Of a DNA stretch of 8,832 bases, positions 1 to 5,925 are shown one piece after another. A program made the translations under genes and the position numbers. Source of the DNA: an uncultured Treponema sp. (GTDB lineage: Bacteria; Spirochaetota; Spirochaetia; Treponematales; Treponemataceae); assembly GCA_937901865.1 (NCBI GenBank), contig CALDID010000134.1, forward strand, positions 1 through 8,832. Direction: 5' to 3'. The notes beneath the pieces were generated by a model. It was given only the letters and a program-made list of their open reading frames with translations. It searched no databases and was not told where the DNA came from. Numbering within the stretch: position 1 is the first letter of the stretch; each line of letters starts with the position of its first letter.

Positions 1-341
1 CATTTTTTTTTCTTACAAGAATTTTTACAAGAATCAATTAATTTACTTTCCAAATAAATAAATGATGTTATAACGAAAATAATACTTAAATAAGAGATAA
101 TTTTGCTCCATTTTTTATTAACACCATACATTTCTAAAAATCTTTCTATTTTACTGCTTAATTCATTAAGTGCCGCTTTTAATTTACTAAATAATGTTAT
201 TTCTTTGGGTATATCAAAAGCATCTTCAATATTTTTTTCTTCATTAATAAATTGAATTACTTCTTTTTCTTCGAAAGTTTTTTGGAATTTATAAATTTTA
301 TTATTTTCACATTTCTTGGCTCTCTTTTCGCATTTTTTCTT
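1..341 (-). pseudogene. AT-rich start-less open frame, 5'-truncated membrane-protein fragment, runs off left edge
   Basis: Read on the minus strand, one frame stays open for about 113 codons, from just after a TAA at 344-342 to the window edge. In sequence this AT-rich a random frame would be expected to hit a stop every 10-15 codons. The part from about 299 leftward reads like protein: an acidic/lysine-rich amphipathic stretch (FEEKEVIQFINEEKNIED), then SKLKAALNELSSKIERFLEM, then a hydrophobic segment (SYLSIIFVITSFIYL) that could be a membrane helix, then a Cys/Lys-rich stretch. There is no ATG, GTG or TTG in frame before an internal ATG at 131, so the native 5' end appears to be missing. 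It overlaps antisense the first codons assigned to the SGNH gene. I do not recognise the family. It could be a decayed or recombined accessory gene; if translated, the only usable start is the ATG at 131. Confidence 0.45.
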
Positions 342-1253
342 TTATGGCTATTGCTATGGAAGTTTCCGCTGGAATCGTATATGGACGGCGAGTATGCGTG
401 GTGGATGCAACAGAAAGACTATATCGAAAACCCCTCAGATGAGCGTGAAATCATTTTTTTGGGTGATTCGCGAATGAAAGCGGCTATTATCCCCGAAGAA
501 ATTGCGCAAAATGTGTACAATCTTGCTATCGGAGGCGGAACAGCGATTGAAATGTATTACGCGCTGAAAACGTATCTTAAAAATCACCCTGCACCTGAAA
601 AAATCTTTTTGGGATTCGGCGCGTTTCATTACACGCAAAATGAATGCTTTGAAAATCGGACGCTCTATTTTCATTATCTTTCACCAAAAGAAGAAAAAGA
701 GGCGCAAGAAGTCAAATTCAATGACGGTGCACCGCTTTCACAAAGAGAAAAAGCAAATTTGCTTTCTTTAATTCGCCGCTATGATATTCGCTTTCCGAAT
801 TTGTACGCCAGCGCGGTTTTTCACAGCTTCTTTCGGCGCACAAAACTAAACAGGCAAAACTATTCTGACGTTGCTTTTTCAAAGGGGCAGATGTTTTTTG
901 GTAAAAGCGAAAAATCGATTGCACTGAACAGCGAAGCGAAAGAAAAATCGTTTGAGCCGCTTTACAGCATTCGATTTTATCTAGACAAAATTATTCTGCT
1001 TTGCCGAGAAAACAACATTCCGCTTTACATTATTCAGCTTCCGATGAATGAAGCGAGTTTTAATGCTGTCCAAACGAGCGGTTATGCAGAGCAATTTGCG
1101 GCGTTTATGCGCGGCATAGAGAAAAAATACGCGATTTTCGTAGAAACGCAGATTCCATGCTATCCGAGCGAATTTTTCGGAGACCCGTCGCATTTAAATT
1201 CTTCAGGCGCACATCGTTTTTCGGCAGAAATAAAAGAAAAATACTGTTTATGA
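252..1253 (+). CDS. Membrane-anchored SGNH/DltD-like hydrolase (acyl-transfer or esterase type), 5' end uncertain
   Basis: Residue numbers assume the TTG at 252. A hydrophobic N-terminal segment (about 14-40) should anchor the protein. It is followed by SGNH-type blocks: FLGDSRMKA with candidate nucleophile S73, NLAIGGGTAIEM (about 90-101) as the second glycine-rich block, and DPSHLNSSGAHRFS with D311 and H314 as the catalytic Asp-x-x-His pair. This pattern resembles DltD/AlgJ-type partners of MBOAT O-acyltransferases, which modify cell-envelope polymers; the substrate here cannot be told, and no MBOAT gene is in the window. The start is weak: neither TTG 252 nor TTG 282 has a Shine-Dalgarno sequence, the first in-frame ATG (381) would remove the anchor, and the first ~17 codons lie in AT-rich DNA that codes better on the opposite strand. 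The 5' end may be a fusion or truncation. The hydrolase call is fairly safe; exact role unknown. Confidence 0.7.
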   Translation: MNYFFFFESFLEFINFIIFTFLGSLFAFFLLWLLLWKFPLESYMDGEYAWWMQQKDYIENPSDEREIIFLGDSRMKAAIIPEEIAQNVYNLAIGGGTAIEMYYALKTYLKNHPAPEKIFLGFGAFHYTQNECFENRTLYFHYLSPKEEKEAQEVKFNDGAPLSQREKANLLSLIRRYDIRFPNLYASAVFHSFFRRTKLNRQNYSDVAFSKGQMFFGKSEKSIALNSEAKEKSFEPLYSIRFYLDKIILLCRENNIPLYIIQLPMNEASFNAVQTSGYAEQFAAFMRGIEKKYAIFVETQIPCYPSEFFGDPSHLNSSGAHRFSAEIKEKYCL

Positions 1254-1268
1254 TTTTCGCACACAAAT

Positions 1269-1324
1269 AAAAAAGTGGAGTGATATGCTCCGTCTTTTCA
1301 AGACTTCTTCACATATCACTCCAC
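1269..1324 (-). terminator. Intrinsic terminator of the NifU-like/GGGtGRT operon
   Basis: A perfect 13-bp inverted repeat (GTGGAGTGATATG at 1275-1287, complement at 1312-1324) encloses a 24-nt loop that itself contains a 5-bp hairpin (GTCTT 1292-1296 with AAGAC 1300-1304). On the minus strand the stem is followed directly by T6 (1274-1269), 20 bases past the GGGtGRT stop codon, so it terminates leftward transcription. On the plus strand the stem is followed by AATCTT, so it is a poor terminator for the convergent SGNH gene, which has no other visible one. Confidence 0.9.
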
Positions 1325-1344
1325 AATCTTAGTCGGGTTTATTA

Positions 1345-2382
1345 TTACAGGCTACCTGCAACTGCAACCGCGCAAGCAACAGTACAACCAACCATCGGGT
1401 TGTTGCCCATACCCATAAAGCCCATCATCTCAACGTGTGCTGGAACTGATGAAGAGCCAGCAAACTGAGCGTCTGAGTGCATACGACCGAGAGTATCTGT
1501 AAAGCCGTATGAAGCTGGACCTGCAGCCATGTTATCTGGGTGCAAAGTGCGTCCTGTACCGCCGCCAGAAGCTACAGAGAAGTATTTTTTGCCAGCAAGC
1601 AATCTTTCCTTCTTGTATGTACCTGCAACTGGGTGCTGGAAGCGAGTTGGGTTTGTTGAGTTTCCTGTGATAGAAACATCTACGTCCTCGTGCCACATAA
1701 TTGCAACACCTTCGCGAACATCGTCAGCACCGTAGCACTTTACGATAAGGCGGTCAGGATTTGAGCCGTAAGGAACTTCCTTAACAACTGTCAAAGCCTT
1801 GTCTGTTCCTTCTCCGTTGAAGTAATCGAACTTTGTCTGAACGTATGTGAAGCCATTGATACGAGAAATAATCTGCGCTGCGTCTTTTCCGAGACCGTTC
1901 AAGATAACGCGGAGCTTGTTCTTGCGAACCTTGTTAGCGTTAGCTGCGATTTTGATAGCACCTTCAGCAGCAGCGAATGACTCGTGTCCTGCCAAGAATG
2001 CAAAGCACTGTGTTTCTTCAGAAAGAAGACGTGCACCGAGGTTTCCATGACCAAGACCAACTTTGCGGTCATCAGCTACAGAACCTGGCAAACAGAATGC
2101 CTGCAAGCCTTTTCCGATATTTGCAGCTGCAGCAGAACCTGTCTTGTCGCCAGTCTTCTCCGCTTCTTTGATAGCAATTGCTGAACCTAAGACATACGCC
2201 CACTTTGCGTCCTCGAAACAAATCTGCTGTGTTGACTGACAGATTTCATACGGGTCGAAACCGTGCTTCTTGCAAAGCTCGCGAGCTTCGTTCAAACCAG
2301 CTTCGCCCTCTGCAAAACCATATTCTTTAAGAGCCTTGTTTACCTGTGGGATACGGCCTTCGTAATCTTCAAATAATGCCAT
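1345..2382 (-). CDS. GGGtGRT family protein (function unknown)
   Basis: A 345-residue protein of the conserved family named for its GGGtGRT motif, present exactly here as GGGTGRT at residues 273-279. Other visible features: a Cys pair in YEICQSTQQICFED (C48, C55), glycine-rich GLGHGNLGARLL (about 109-120), EETQCFAFLAGHESFAAAEG (about 122-141), and a small-residue C terminus with C333 and C337 (VGCTVACAVAVAGSL). The many conserved Gly and Cys residues suggest a cofactor- or metal-handling cytoplasmic protein, but no reaction is established. No signal peptide is seen; the hydrophobic C terminus is Ala/Val-rich and short. The ATG at 2382 is supported by GGAGG 8 bases upstream. It lies 17 bases after the NifU-like gene and shares its promoter and terminator, so the two products probably act together. 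The family call is secure; the function is not. Confidence 0.93.
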   Translation of the reverse strand: MALFEDYEGRIPQVNKALKEYGFAEGEAGLNEARELCKKHGFDPYEICQSTQQICFEDAKWAYVLGSAIAIKEAEKTGDKTGSAAAANIGKGLQAFCLPGSVADDRKVGLGHGNLGARLLSEETQCFAFLAGHESFAAAEGAIKIAANANKVRKNKLRVILNGLGKDAAQIISRINGFTYVQTKFDYFNGEGTDKALTVVKEVPYGSNPDRLIVKCYGADDVREGVAIMWHEDVDVSITGNSTNPTRFQHPVAGTYKKERLLAGKKYFSVASGGGTGRTLHPDNMAAGPASYGFTDTLGRMHSDAQFAGSSSVPAHVEMMGFMGMGNNPMVGCTVACAVAVAGSL

Positions 2383-2390
2383 TTACTGTT

Positions 2391-2395
2391 CCTCC
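2391..2395 (-). promoter_or_regulatory. Ribosome binding site of the GGGtGRT gene
   Basis: GGAGG on the minus strand, 8 bases before the ATG at 2382, inside the 17-base gap between the two genes. It shows that the second gene is initiated independently within the operon. Confidence 0.85.
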
Positions 2396-2399
2396 GTTC

Positions 2400-3101
2400 C
2401 TACTCTTTGCGTGGGTCAATGAGCTTCACCATACCCTGGTCTGCTGTTACGCGACCATAATGAGTGCGAGCCTTCTCGATAGCTTCTTTCGGGTCAACTC
2501 CTGCTTTGAGAGCGTCCATGAGCTTTCCGAAGTTGATACAGTTGTAACCGATAATCTGGTTGTCCTTGTCAACAGCACAAGTTTCAACATATCCTTCTGT
2601 CATCTCAAGATAGCGAGGACCTGTCTTTCTTGTAGCGAACATTGTACCAACTTGAGAGCGGAGGTTCTTTCCGAGGTCTTCGAGAGAAGCACCAACCTTC
2701 AAACCGCCCTTTGAATATGCGCTCTGTGTGCGGCCATAAACAATCTGCATAAAAAGCTCGCGCATAGCTGTGTTGATAGCATCGCATACGAGGTCTGTGT
2801 TCAATGCCTCAAGCAATGTCTTTCCGATAAGGATTTCAGAAGCCATAGCCGCAGAGTGAGTCATACCAGAGCAGCCGATTGTCTCAACAAGAGCCTCTTC
2901 AATAATACCGTCTTTTACATTAAGAGAGAGCTTGCAAGCTCCCTGCTGCGGTGCACACCAACCGATACCGTGTGTGAAACCTGAAATATCTTCAATCTTT
3001 TTAGCCTGAACCCATGCGCCTTCTTCAGGAATTGGAGCCGGTCCGTGATACGCACCCTTTGCGAGTGGGCACATATGTTCCACTTCTGCAGTATAAACCA
3101 T
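2400..3101 (-). CDS. NifU-like/IscU-like iron-sulfur scaffold family protein
   Basis: A 233-residue protein resembling the NifU N-terminal (IscU-type) scaffold fold, in the version found next to GGGtGRT proteins. Cys residues sit where scaffold ligands are expected: GIGWCAPQQGACKLSL (C49, C56), and TIGCSGMTHSAAMASEIL (C77), the equivalent of the IscU GC-small-residue turn before a helix. Further Cys are C11, C106, C165 and C178. The protein is about 100 residues longer than IscU, with an extra C-terminal part (about 130-233). It probably binds a metal or assembles a cluster in the cytoplasm, perhaps for the GGGtGRT protein encoded 17 bases downstream; this is inferred from pairing. The frame is open up to a TTG at 3170, but that extension (CMCCC-rich) would run into the repeat at 3157-3180 and lacks a Shine-Dalgarno sequence. 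The ATG at 3101 has AGAGGT 5 bases upstream and gives the family-like start MVYTAEVEHMCP. Confidence 0.88.
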   Translation of the reverse strand: MVYTAEVEHMCPLAKGAYHGPAPIPEEGAWVQAKKIEDISGFTHGIGWCAPQQGACKLSLNVKDGIIEEALVETIGCSGMTHSAAMASEILIGKTLLEALNTDLVCDAINTAMRELFMQIVYGRTQSAYSKGGLKVGASLEDLGKNLRSQVGTMFATRKTGPRYLEMTEGYVETCAVDKDNQIIGYNCINFGKLMDALKAGVDPKEAIEKARTHYGRVTADQGMVKLIDPRKE

Positions 3102-3106
3102 ACAAT

Positions 3107-3112
3107 ACCTCT
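3107..3112 (-). promoter_or_regulatory. Ribosome binding site that decides the NifU-like start
   Basis: AGAGGT on the minus strand, 5 bases before the ATG at 3101. It favours this start over the upstream in-frame TTG at 3170. Confidence 0.7.
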
Positions 3113-3156
3113 GGTCGTTGATTTTGACTAGACAACAGCACATGCAAAAGGCAATT

Positions 3157-3180
3157 CTCATTAGCCACAATCGGTCATTG
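3157..3180. repeat. 24-bp perfect direct repeat, copy 1
   Basis: Begins CTCATTAGCCACAATC and ends GGTCATTG; identical over all 24 bases to 3316-3339, in the same orientation. It lies in the leader of the leftward operon, downstream of its candidate promoter. It contains a short dyad CAAT-n5-ATTG. On the minus strand the flanking GGCAAT (3182-3177) and ATTGCC (3155-3150) could form a 6-bp stem around most of this copy. Confidence 0.9.
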
Positions 3181-3215
3181 CCAAAAGCAAATCCTGCTCA
3201 AAAGTCAATTGATAA

Positions 3216-3244
3216 ATATTATCATTAGTACGAACTTTTTACAA
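3216..3244 (-). promoter_or_regulatory. Candidate promoter of the NifU-like/GGGtGRT operon
   Basis: On the minus strand, TTGTAA (3244-3239), 17 bases, then TAATAT (3221-3216); a better -10 hexamer, GATAAT (3223-3218), overlaps it with 15-base spacing. Matches to the sigma-70 consensus are only moderate. It would give a leader of about 105 bases that includes repeat copy 1. Confidence 0.45.
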
Positions 3245-3265
3245 GTAGGATTTTCTTTCTGAAAA

Positions 3266-3294
3266 TTGACATACGATAAATTTTATTATATAGT
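3266..3294 (+). promoter_or_regulatory. Sigma-70-type promoter of enolase
   Basis: TTGACA (3266-3271), exactly 17 bases, then TATAGT (3289-3294): a perfect -35, a 5/6 match -10 and ideal spacing. The predicted transcription start is near 3301, giving a leader of about 60 bases that contains repeat copy 2. Confidence 0.85.
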
Positions 3295-3308
3295 TAGATT
3301 AAGCTAAC
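3293..3308. promoter_or_regulatory. Small dyad at the enolase transcription start
   Basis: GTTAG (3293-3297) and CTAAC (3304-3308) form an inverted repeat that straddles the end of the -10 element and the predicted start. The position suits a repressor site, but arms of 5 bp can arise by chance. Confidence 0.3.
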
Positions 3309-3315
3309 GCATTGA

Positions 3316-3339
3316 CTCATTAGCCACAATCGGTCATTG
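3316..3339. repeat. 24-bp perfect direct repeat, copy 2
   Basis: Identical to 3157-3180 and in the same orientation, 159 bases away; here it lies in the enolase leader about 15 bases after the predicted transcription start. Because the two operons diverge, each transcript carries the repeat in the opposite sense. In this copy the dyad is ACAAT (3326-3330) / ATTGT (3336-3340), followed by further Ts to 3346. Confidence 0.9.
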
Positions 3340-3360
3340 TTTTTTTAGGAGGCATTAGAA

Positions 3361-4680
3361 ATGCTCAACTGTGTTAAAATTACTGATGTTATTGGGCGCG
3401 AAATCATTGATTCTCGTGGAAATCCTACTGTTGAAGTTGACGTAATTCTTGAAAACGGCGTGCTCGGTCGTGCTGCTGTTCCGTCTGGAGCAAGCACAGG
3501 CGAAAACGAAGCTCTTGAGCTCCGCGACGGCGACAAAGCTCGCTACGGCGGAAAAGGCGTGCTGAAAGCGGTGGACAACGTGAACAAGGTTATTGCTCCT
3601 GCGCTCAAAGGCTGCAATGTATTCGAACAGCGTGCAATCGATTTGAAGATGCTCGCTCTCGACGGCACTCCAACGAAATCAAAGCTCGGTGCAAATGCTA
3701 TTCTTGGTGTTTCTCTTGCAACAGCGCAGGCGGCAGCAAAAGCTCTCAATATTCCGCTCTATCGCTATATCGGCGGCGCAAATGCACACGTTCTTCCTGT
3801 TCCGATGATGAACATCATCAACGGCGGCGCACATTCTGACGCTCCTATTGCGTTCCAAGAGTTTATGATTCGTCCTGTTGGTGCAAAGTGCGAAAAAGAG
3901 GCGATTCGTATGGGCGCAGAAGTGTTTCACGCACTTGCAAAGTTGCTCAAAAAGCGCGGACTTTCTACGGCTGTTGGCGATGAGGGCGGTTTTGCCCCGA
4001 AGTTCGACGGCATTAACGATGCACTTGATTCAATCGTGCAGGCAATCAAAGACGCAGGATATAAGCCTGGCGAAGATGTAAAAATCGCTATGGACTGCGC
4101 GGCAAGTGAGTTCAGCGTAGAAAAAGACGGCAAGTTTTTCTACAACTACAAAGAGCTTTCCAACGGCACCCCAAAAGACCCGAACGGCAAATGTCTTTCT
4201 GACGATGAGCAGATTGCATATCTTGAAGAGCTTATCACAAAGTATCCGATTGACTCGATTGAAGACGGACTCGACGAGAACGACTGGGAAGGCTGGAAGA
4301 AGCTCACTGCGAAGATTGGCGACCGCTGTCAGCTTGTCGGCGATGACCTTTTTGTAACAAACGTGAAGTTTCTTGAAAAAGGTATCAAACTCGGCGCAGG
4401 AAATGCAATTCTCATCAAGGTGAACCAAATCGGTTCTCTTACCGAAACGCTTGAAGCAATCGAAATGGCGCACCGCCATGGTTATACAACGGTAACAAGC
4501 CACCGCTCTGGCGAGACCGAAGACACCACGATTGCGGACATCGCAGTTGCGACGAACTCAGGACAGATTAAGACAGGTTCAATGAGCCGCACTGACCGCA
4601 TGGCAAAGTATAACCAGCTTATTCGCATTGAAGAAGAGCTTGGCGACACCGCAGTTTACGGCTACAACAAACTGAAGTAA
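3361..4680 (+). CDS. eno: Enolase (phosphopyruvate hydratase)
   Basis: Converts 2-phosphoglycerate to phosphoenolpyruvate in glycolysis; cytoplasmic and Mg-dependent. All active-site elements are visible by alignment to known enolases: substrate loop SGASTGENEALELRDGD (43-59), QEFM with E167, VGDEGGFAP with E208, Mg ligands D245 (IAMDC), E301 (SIEDGLDENDW) and D328 (VGDDLFVTN), catalytic K353 (LIKVNQIGSL) and the SHRSGETEDTTIAD signature from S380. At 439 residues it is slightly longer than the common 430; the extra residues fall around 263-282 (KELSNGTPKDPNGKCLSDDE), a surface region. The start is clear: AGGAGG (3347-3352) lies 8 bases before the ATG. It has its own strong promoter and a downstream hairpin, so it is probably monocistronic. 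Confidence 0.99.
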   Translation: MLNCVKITDVIGREIIDSRGNPTVEVDVILENGVLGRAAVPSGASTGENEALELRDGDKARYGGKGVLKAVDNVNKVIAPALKGCNVFEQRAIDLKMLALDGTPTKSKLGANAILGVSLATAQAAAKALNIPLYRYIGGANAHVLPVPMMNIINGGAHSDAPIAFQEFMIRPVGAKCEKEAIRMGAEVFHALAKLLKKRGLSTAVGDEGGFAPKFDGINDALDSIVQAIKDAGYKPGEDVKIAMDCAASEFSVEKDGKFFYNYKELSNGTPKDPNGKCLSDDEQIAYLEELITKYPIDSIEDGLDENDWEGWKKLTAKIGDRCQLVGDDLFVTNVKFLEKGIKLGAGNAILIKVNQIGSLTETLEAIEMAHRHGYTTVTSHRSGETEDTTIADIAVATNSGQIKTGSMSRTDRMAKYNQLIRIEEELGDTAVYGYNKLK

Positions 4681-4703
4681 TTTTCTTCTATAAAATATAC
4701 AAT

Positions 4704-4739
4704 AAACCGCAGAGAAGAATATATTTCTCCCTGCGGTTT
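4704..4739 (+). terminator. Hairpin after enolase, probable terminator
   Basis: AAACCGCAG (4704-4712) pairs perfectly with CTGCGGTTT (4731-4739); an inner AGAA/TTCT pairing extends the stem. It begins 24 bases after the enolase stop. The following sequence (GATTAGGCTTTT) is not a clean T tract, so termination may be partial. Confidence 0.6.
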
Positions 4740-4741
4740 GA

Positions 4742-4791
4742 TTAGGCTTTTAGCAAGTTTTTAGTATTTTGCCTACTAGTCAAGAGCCTAA
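4742..4791 (+). other. Structured non-coding element with alternative pairings
   Basis: TTAGGCTTTT (4742-4751) can pair with AAGAGCCTAA (4782-4791), 10 bp with one G-U. A competing partner for TAGGC (4743-4747) is the first GCCTA at 4771-4775. An inner GCAA/TTGC pairing (4753-4756 with 4769-4772) is also possible. The rest of this 258-base gap (4681-4938) holds the two terminators and the Rpn promoter; I see no coding frame or tRNA in it. It may be part of the enolase 3' end or a small RNA ending at the 4891-4921 terminator. Confidence 0.3.
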
Positions 4792-4890
4792 ATAATTAAC
4801 CATTTTCACTCCATATCTTTCGCGTAACACCTTTTAAAAACACCCGTAATTTTATAGAAATGTATTTCATAACATAGTTAAAGACTTGTC

Positions 4891-4921
4891 AAAAATGCCG
4901 CTTGACGGCGGCATTTTTTTT
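4891..4921 (+). terminator. Strong intrinsic terminator, possibly bidirectional
   Basis: An 11-bp perfect stem AAAAATGCCGC (4891-4901) / GCGGCATTTTT (4908-4918), loop TTGACG, continuing to a run of eight Ts (4914-4921). A run of As on the left side would also serve leftward transcripts. No gene ends within 200 bases upstream on the plus strand, so it either backs up the enolase terminator or ends an unrecognised short transcript. Confidence 0.88.
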
Positions 4922-4938
4922 CGCACTCATTAGACAAA

Positions 4939-4967
4939 TTGTATTTTCAGCCATTGTGTGCTATACT
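4939..4967 (+). promoter_or_regulatory. Sigma-70-type promoter of the Rpn pair
   Basis: TTGTAT (4939-4944), 17 bases, TATACT (4962-4967). The predicted transcription start is about 4974, leaving a very short leader. The TTG of the -35 box is in frame with the gene but cannot be its start if this promoter is used. Confidence 0.65.
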
Positions 4968-4973
4968 TGTTGC

Positions 4974-4979
4974 AGGAGG
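4974..4979 (+). promoter_or_regulatory. Shine-Dalgarno sequence of the Rpn gene
   Basis: AGGAGG directly abuts the ATG at 4981 (one base between), too close to serve it, and lies 13 bases before the ATG at 4993. AAGGGA (4986-4991) is nearer to 4993 but weaker. 4993 is favoured, with 4981 not excluded. Confidence 0.5.
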
Positions 4980-4992
4980 AATGCAAGGGAAG

Positions 4993-5925
4993 ATGAGCGA
5001 ACGAGAGATATTTGAAACAGATGAAAACATACGGGAGCAAGCGCGGCAAGCGGTAGCAGAAGGACGGCTTCTTGACCTCAAAAACGACGTTGTTTTCAAG
5101 TCGTATTTTTCTAAGGAAACACCCGCGGGGATTTATTGTCGCACGAAAATGCTCGGTTCAATCATCGGACAACGCGTTGAAACTGCGACCGTACTCAATC
5201 CTGATATTCTTCCCGATTTTGTGTTGGGAAAATTTCCAAGACTTGATATTCATTGCATACTCGACGACGGAAGCGAAGTTGACGTAGAAATGCAAGGCAC
5301 AAAGCAACACGATGACCAAATAAAGCGCAGTATTTATTATGGCGCAGTGCTTGCGAAAAATGCGGTGAAAACGGGCGTGCTGTATTCGCAAATGCCGAAA
5401 GTGTATCAAATTATGTTTATGGATTGCACTGTAATCAAAGAGGAAAAAGGCAAAGAGCGATTTCACCACAGCTACAAATTCCGCGATGATGAGAATGGAG
5501 CGCAGTTATCAGATGTGCTGCAAATACATTTTATCGAGTTGCCGAAGTTAAAGCGAAACATTGAAACGATGAGTGAACTGGAGTTTTGGGCATTGATGAT
5601 AAAGTCGGGCGGAAGCGAAAAGACGCAGGAGCTTTTTCGGAAGTTTGACGACAGACAGGAGGATTTGAAAATGGCGAATACACTGTTGCGCGATATAAGC
5701 AAAGACGAAAAGGAATGGTGGGCAAAGTTCTCGTATGAAACCGCCGAGCGCGAACGCAATGCAATACAGAACGCCGCACTTTTACAAGCTGAACAGCGCG
5801 GAGCTTTTCAATCTAGCATAACGACCGCACATAATTTGTTTAAGCTAGGGTTATCAGATGAACAGATTGCAAGCGCAGTGAATCTGCCTATTGGCGAAAT
5901 AGAAAAACTTCACAATTCTATATGA
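4993..5925 (+). CDS. Rpn family recombination-promoting nuclease / putative transposase (PD-(D/E)XK)
   Basis: A 310-residue protein of the Rpn (PDDEXK_2, transposase-31-like) family, DNA endonucleases linked to recombination and genome instability. The family start motif is LDLKNDVVFKSYFSK (about 27-41). The nuclease core is LDIHCILDDGSEVDVEMQ, giving D85 and E99-x-Q101 as active-site residues, followed by the conserved RSIYYGAVLAKNAVKTG helix (about 112-127). All core residues are present, so the enzyme may be active. The middle part (about 200-265) is charged and helical, and the C terminus (278-303) is a separate short module, TAHNLFKLGLSDEQIA... with the look of a small helix-turn-helix, shared with the next gene. 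Its stop overlaps the next start (ATGA). It has its own promoter. Such genes are often multicopy and mobile in behaviour, though no terminal inverted repeats are visible here. Confidence 0.88.
   Translation: MSEREIFETDENIREQARQAVAEGRLLDLKNDVVFKSYFSKETPAGIYCRTKMLGSIIGQRVETATVLNPDILPDFVLGKFPRLDIHCILDDGSEVDVEMQGTKQHDDQIKRSIYYGAVLAKNAVKTGVLYSQMPKVYQIMFMDCTVIKEEKGKERFHHSYKFRDDENGAQLSDVLQIHFIELPKLKRNIETMSELEFWALMIKSGGSEKTQELFRKFDDRQEDLKMANTLLRDISKDEKEWWAKFSYETAERERNAIQNAALLQAEQRGAFQSSITTAHNLFKLGLSDEQIASAVNLPIGEIEKLHNSI
5824..5901 (+). repeat. Tail-module coding repeat, copy 1
   Basis: Encodes a 26-residue tail in the Rpn protein that matches 24 of 26 residues encoded at 6252-6329. The DNA is only 59/78 identical: 13 of the 24 conserved codons differ by synonymous changes. 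Confidence 0.9.

Noticed and set aside
3102..3170. N-terminal extension of the NifU-like protein from a TTG at 3170
   Set aside because: No ribosome binding site, unusual CMCCC-rich sequence, and overlap with the 24-bp repeat; the ATG at 3101 has AGAGGT and a family-like start.
4925..4933. Possible third copy of the 24-bp repeat (ACTCATTAG)
   Set aside because: Only 9 bases match before the sequences diverge; this is within chance.
4939..4992. Start of the Rpn gene at TTG 4939
   Set aside because: This TTG is the -35 box of a good promoter whose transcript would begin about 35 bases later.
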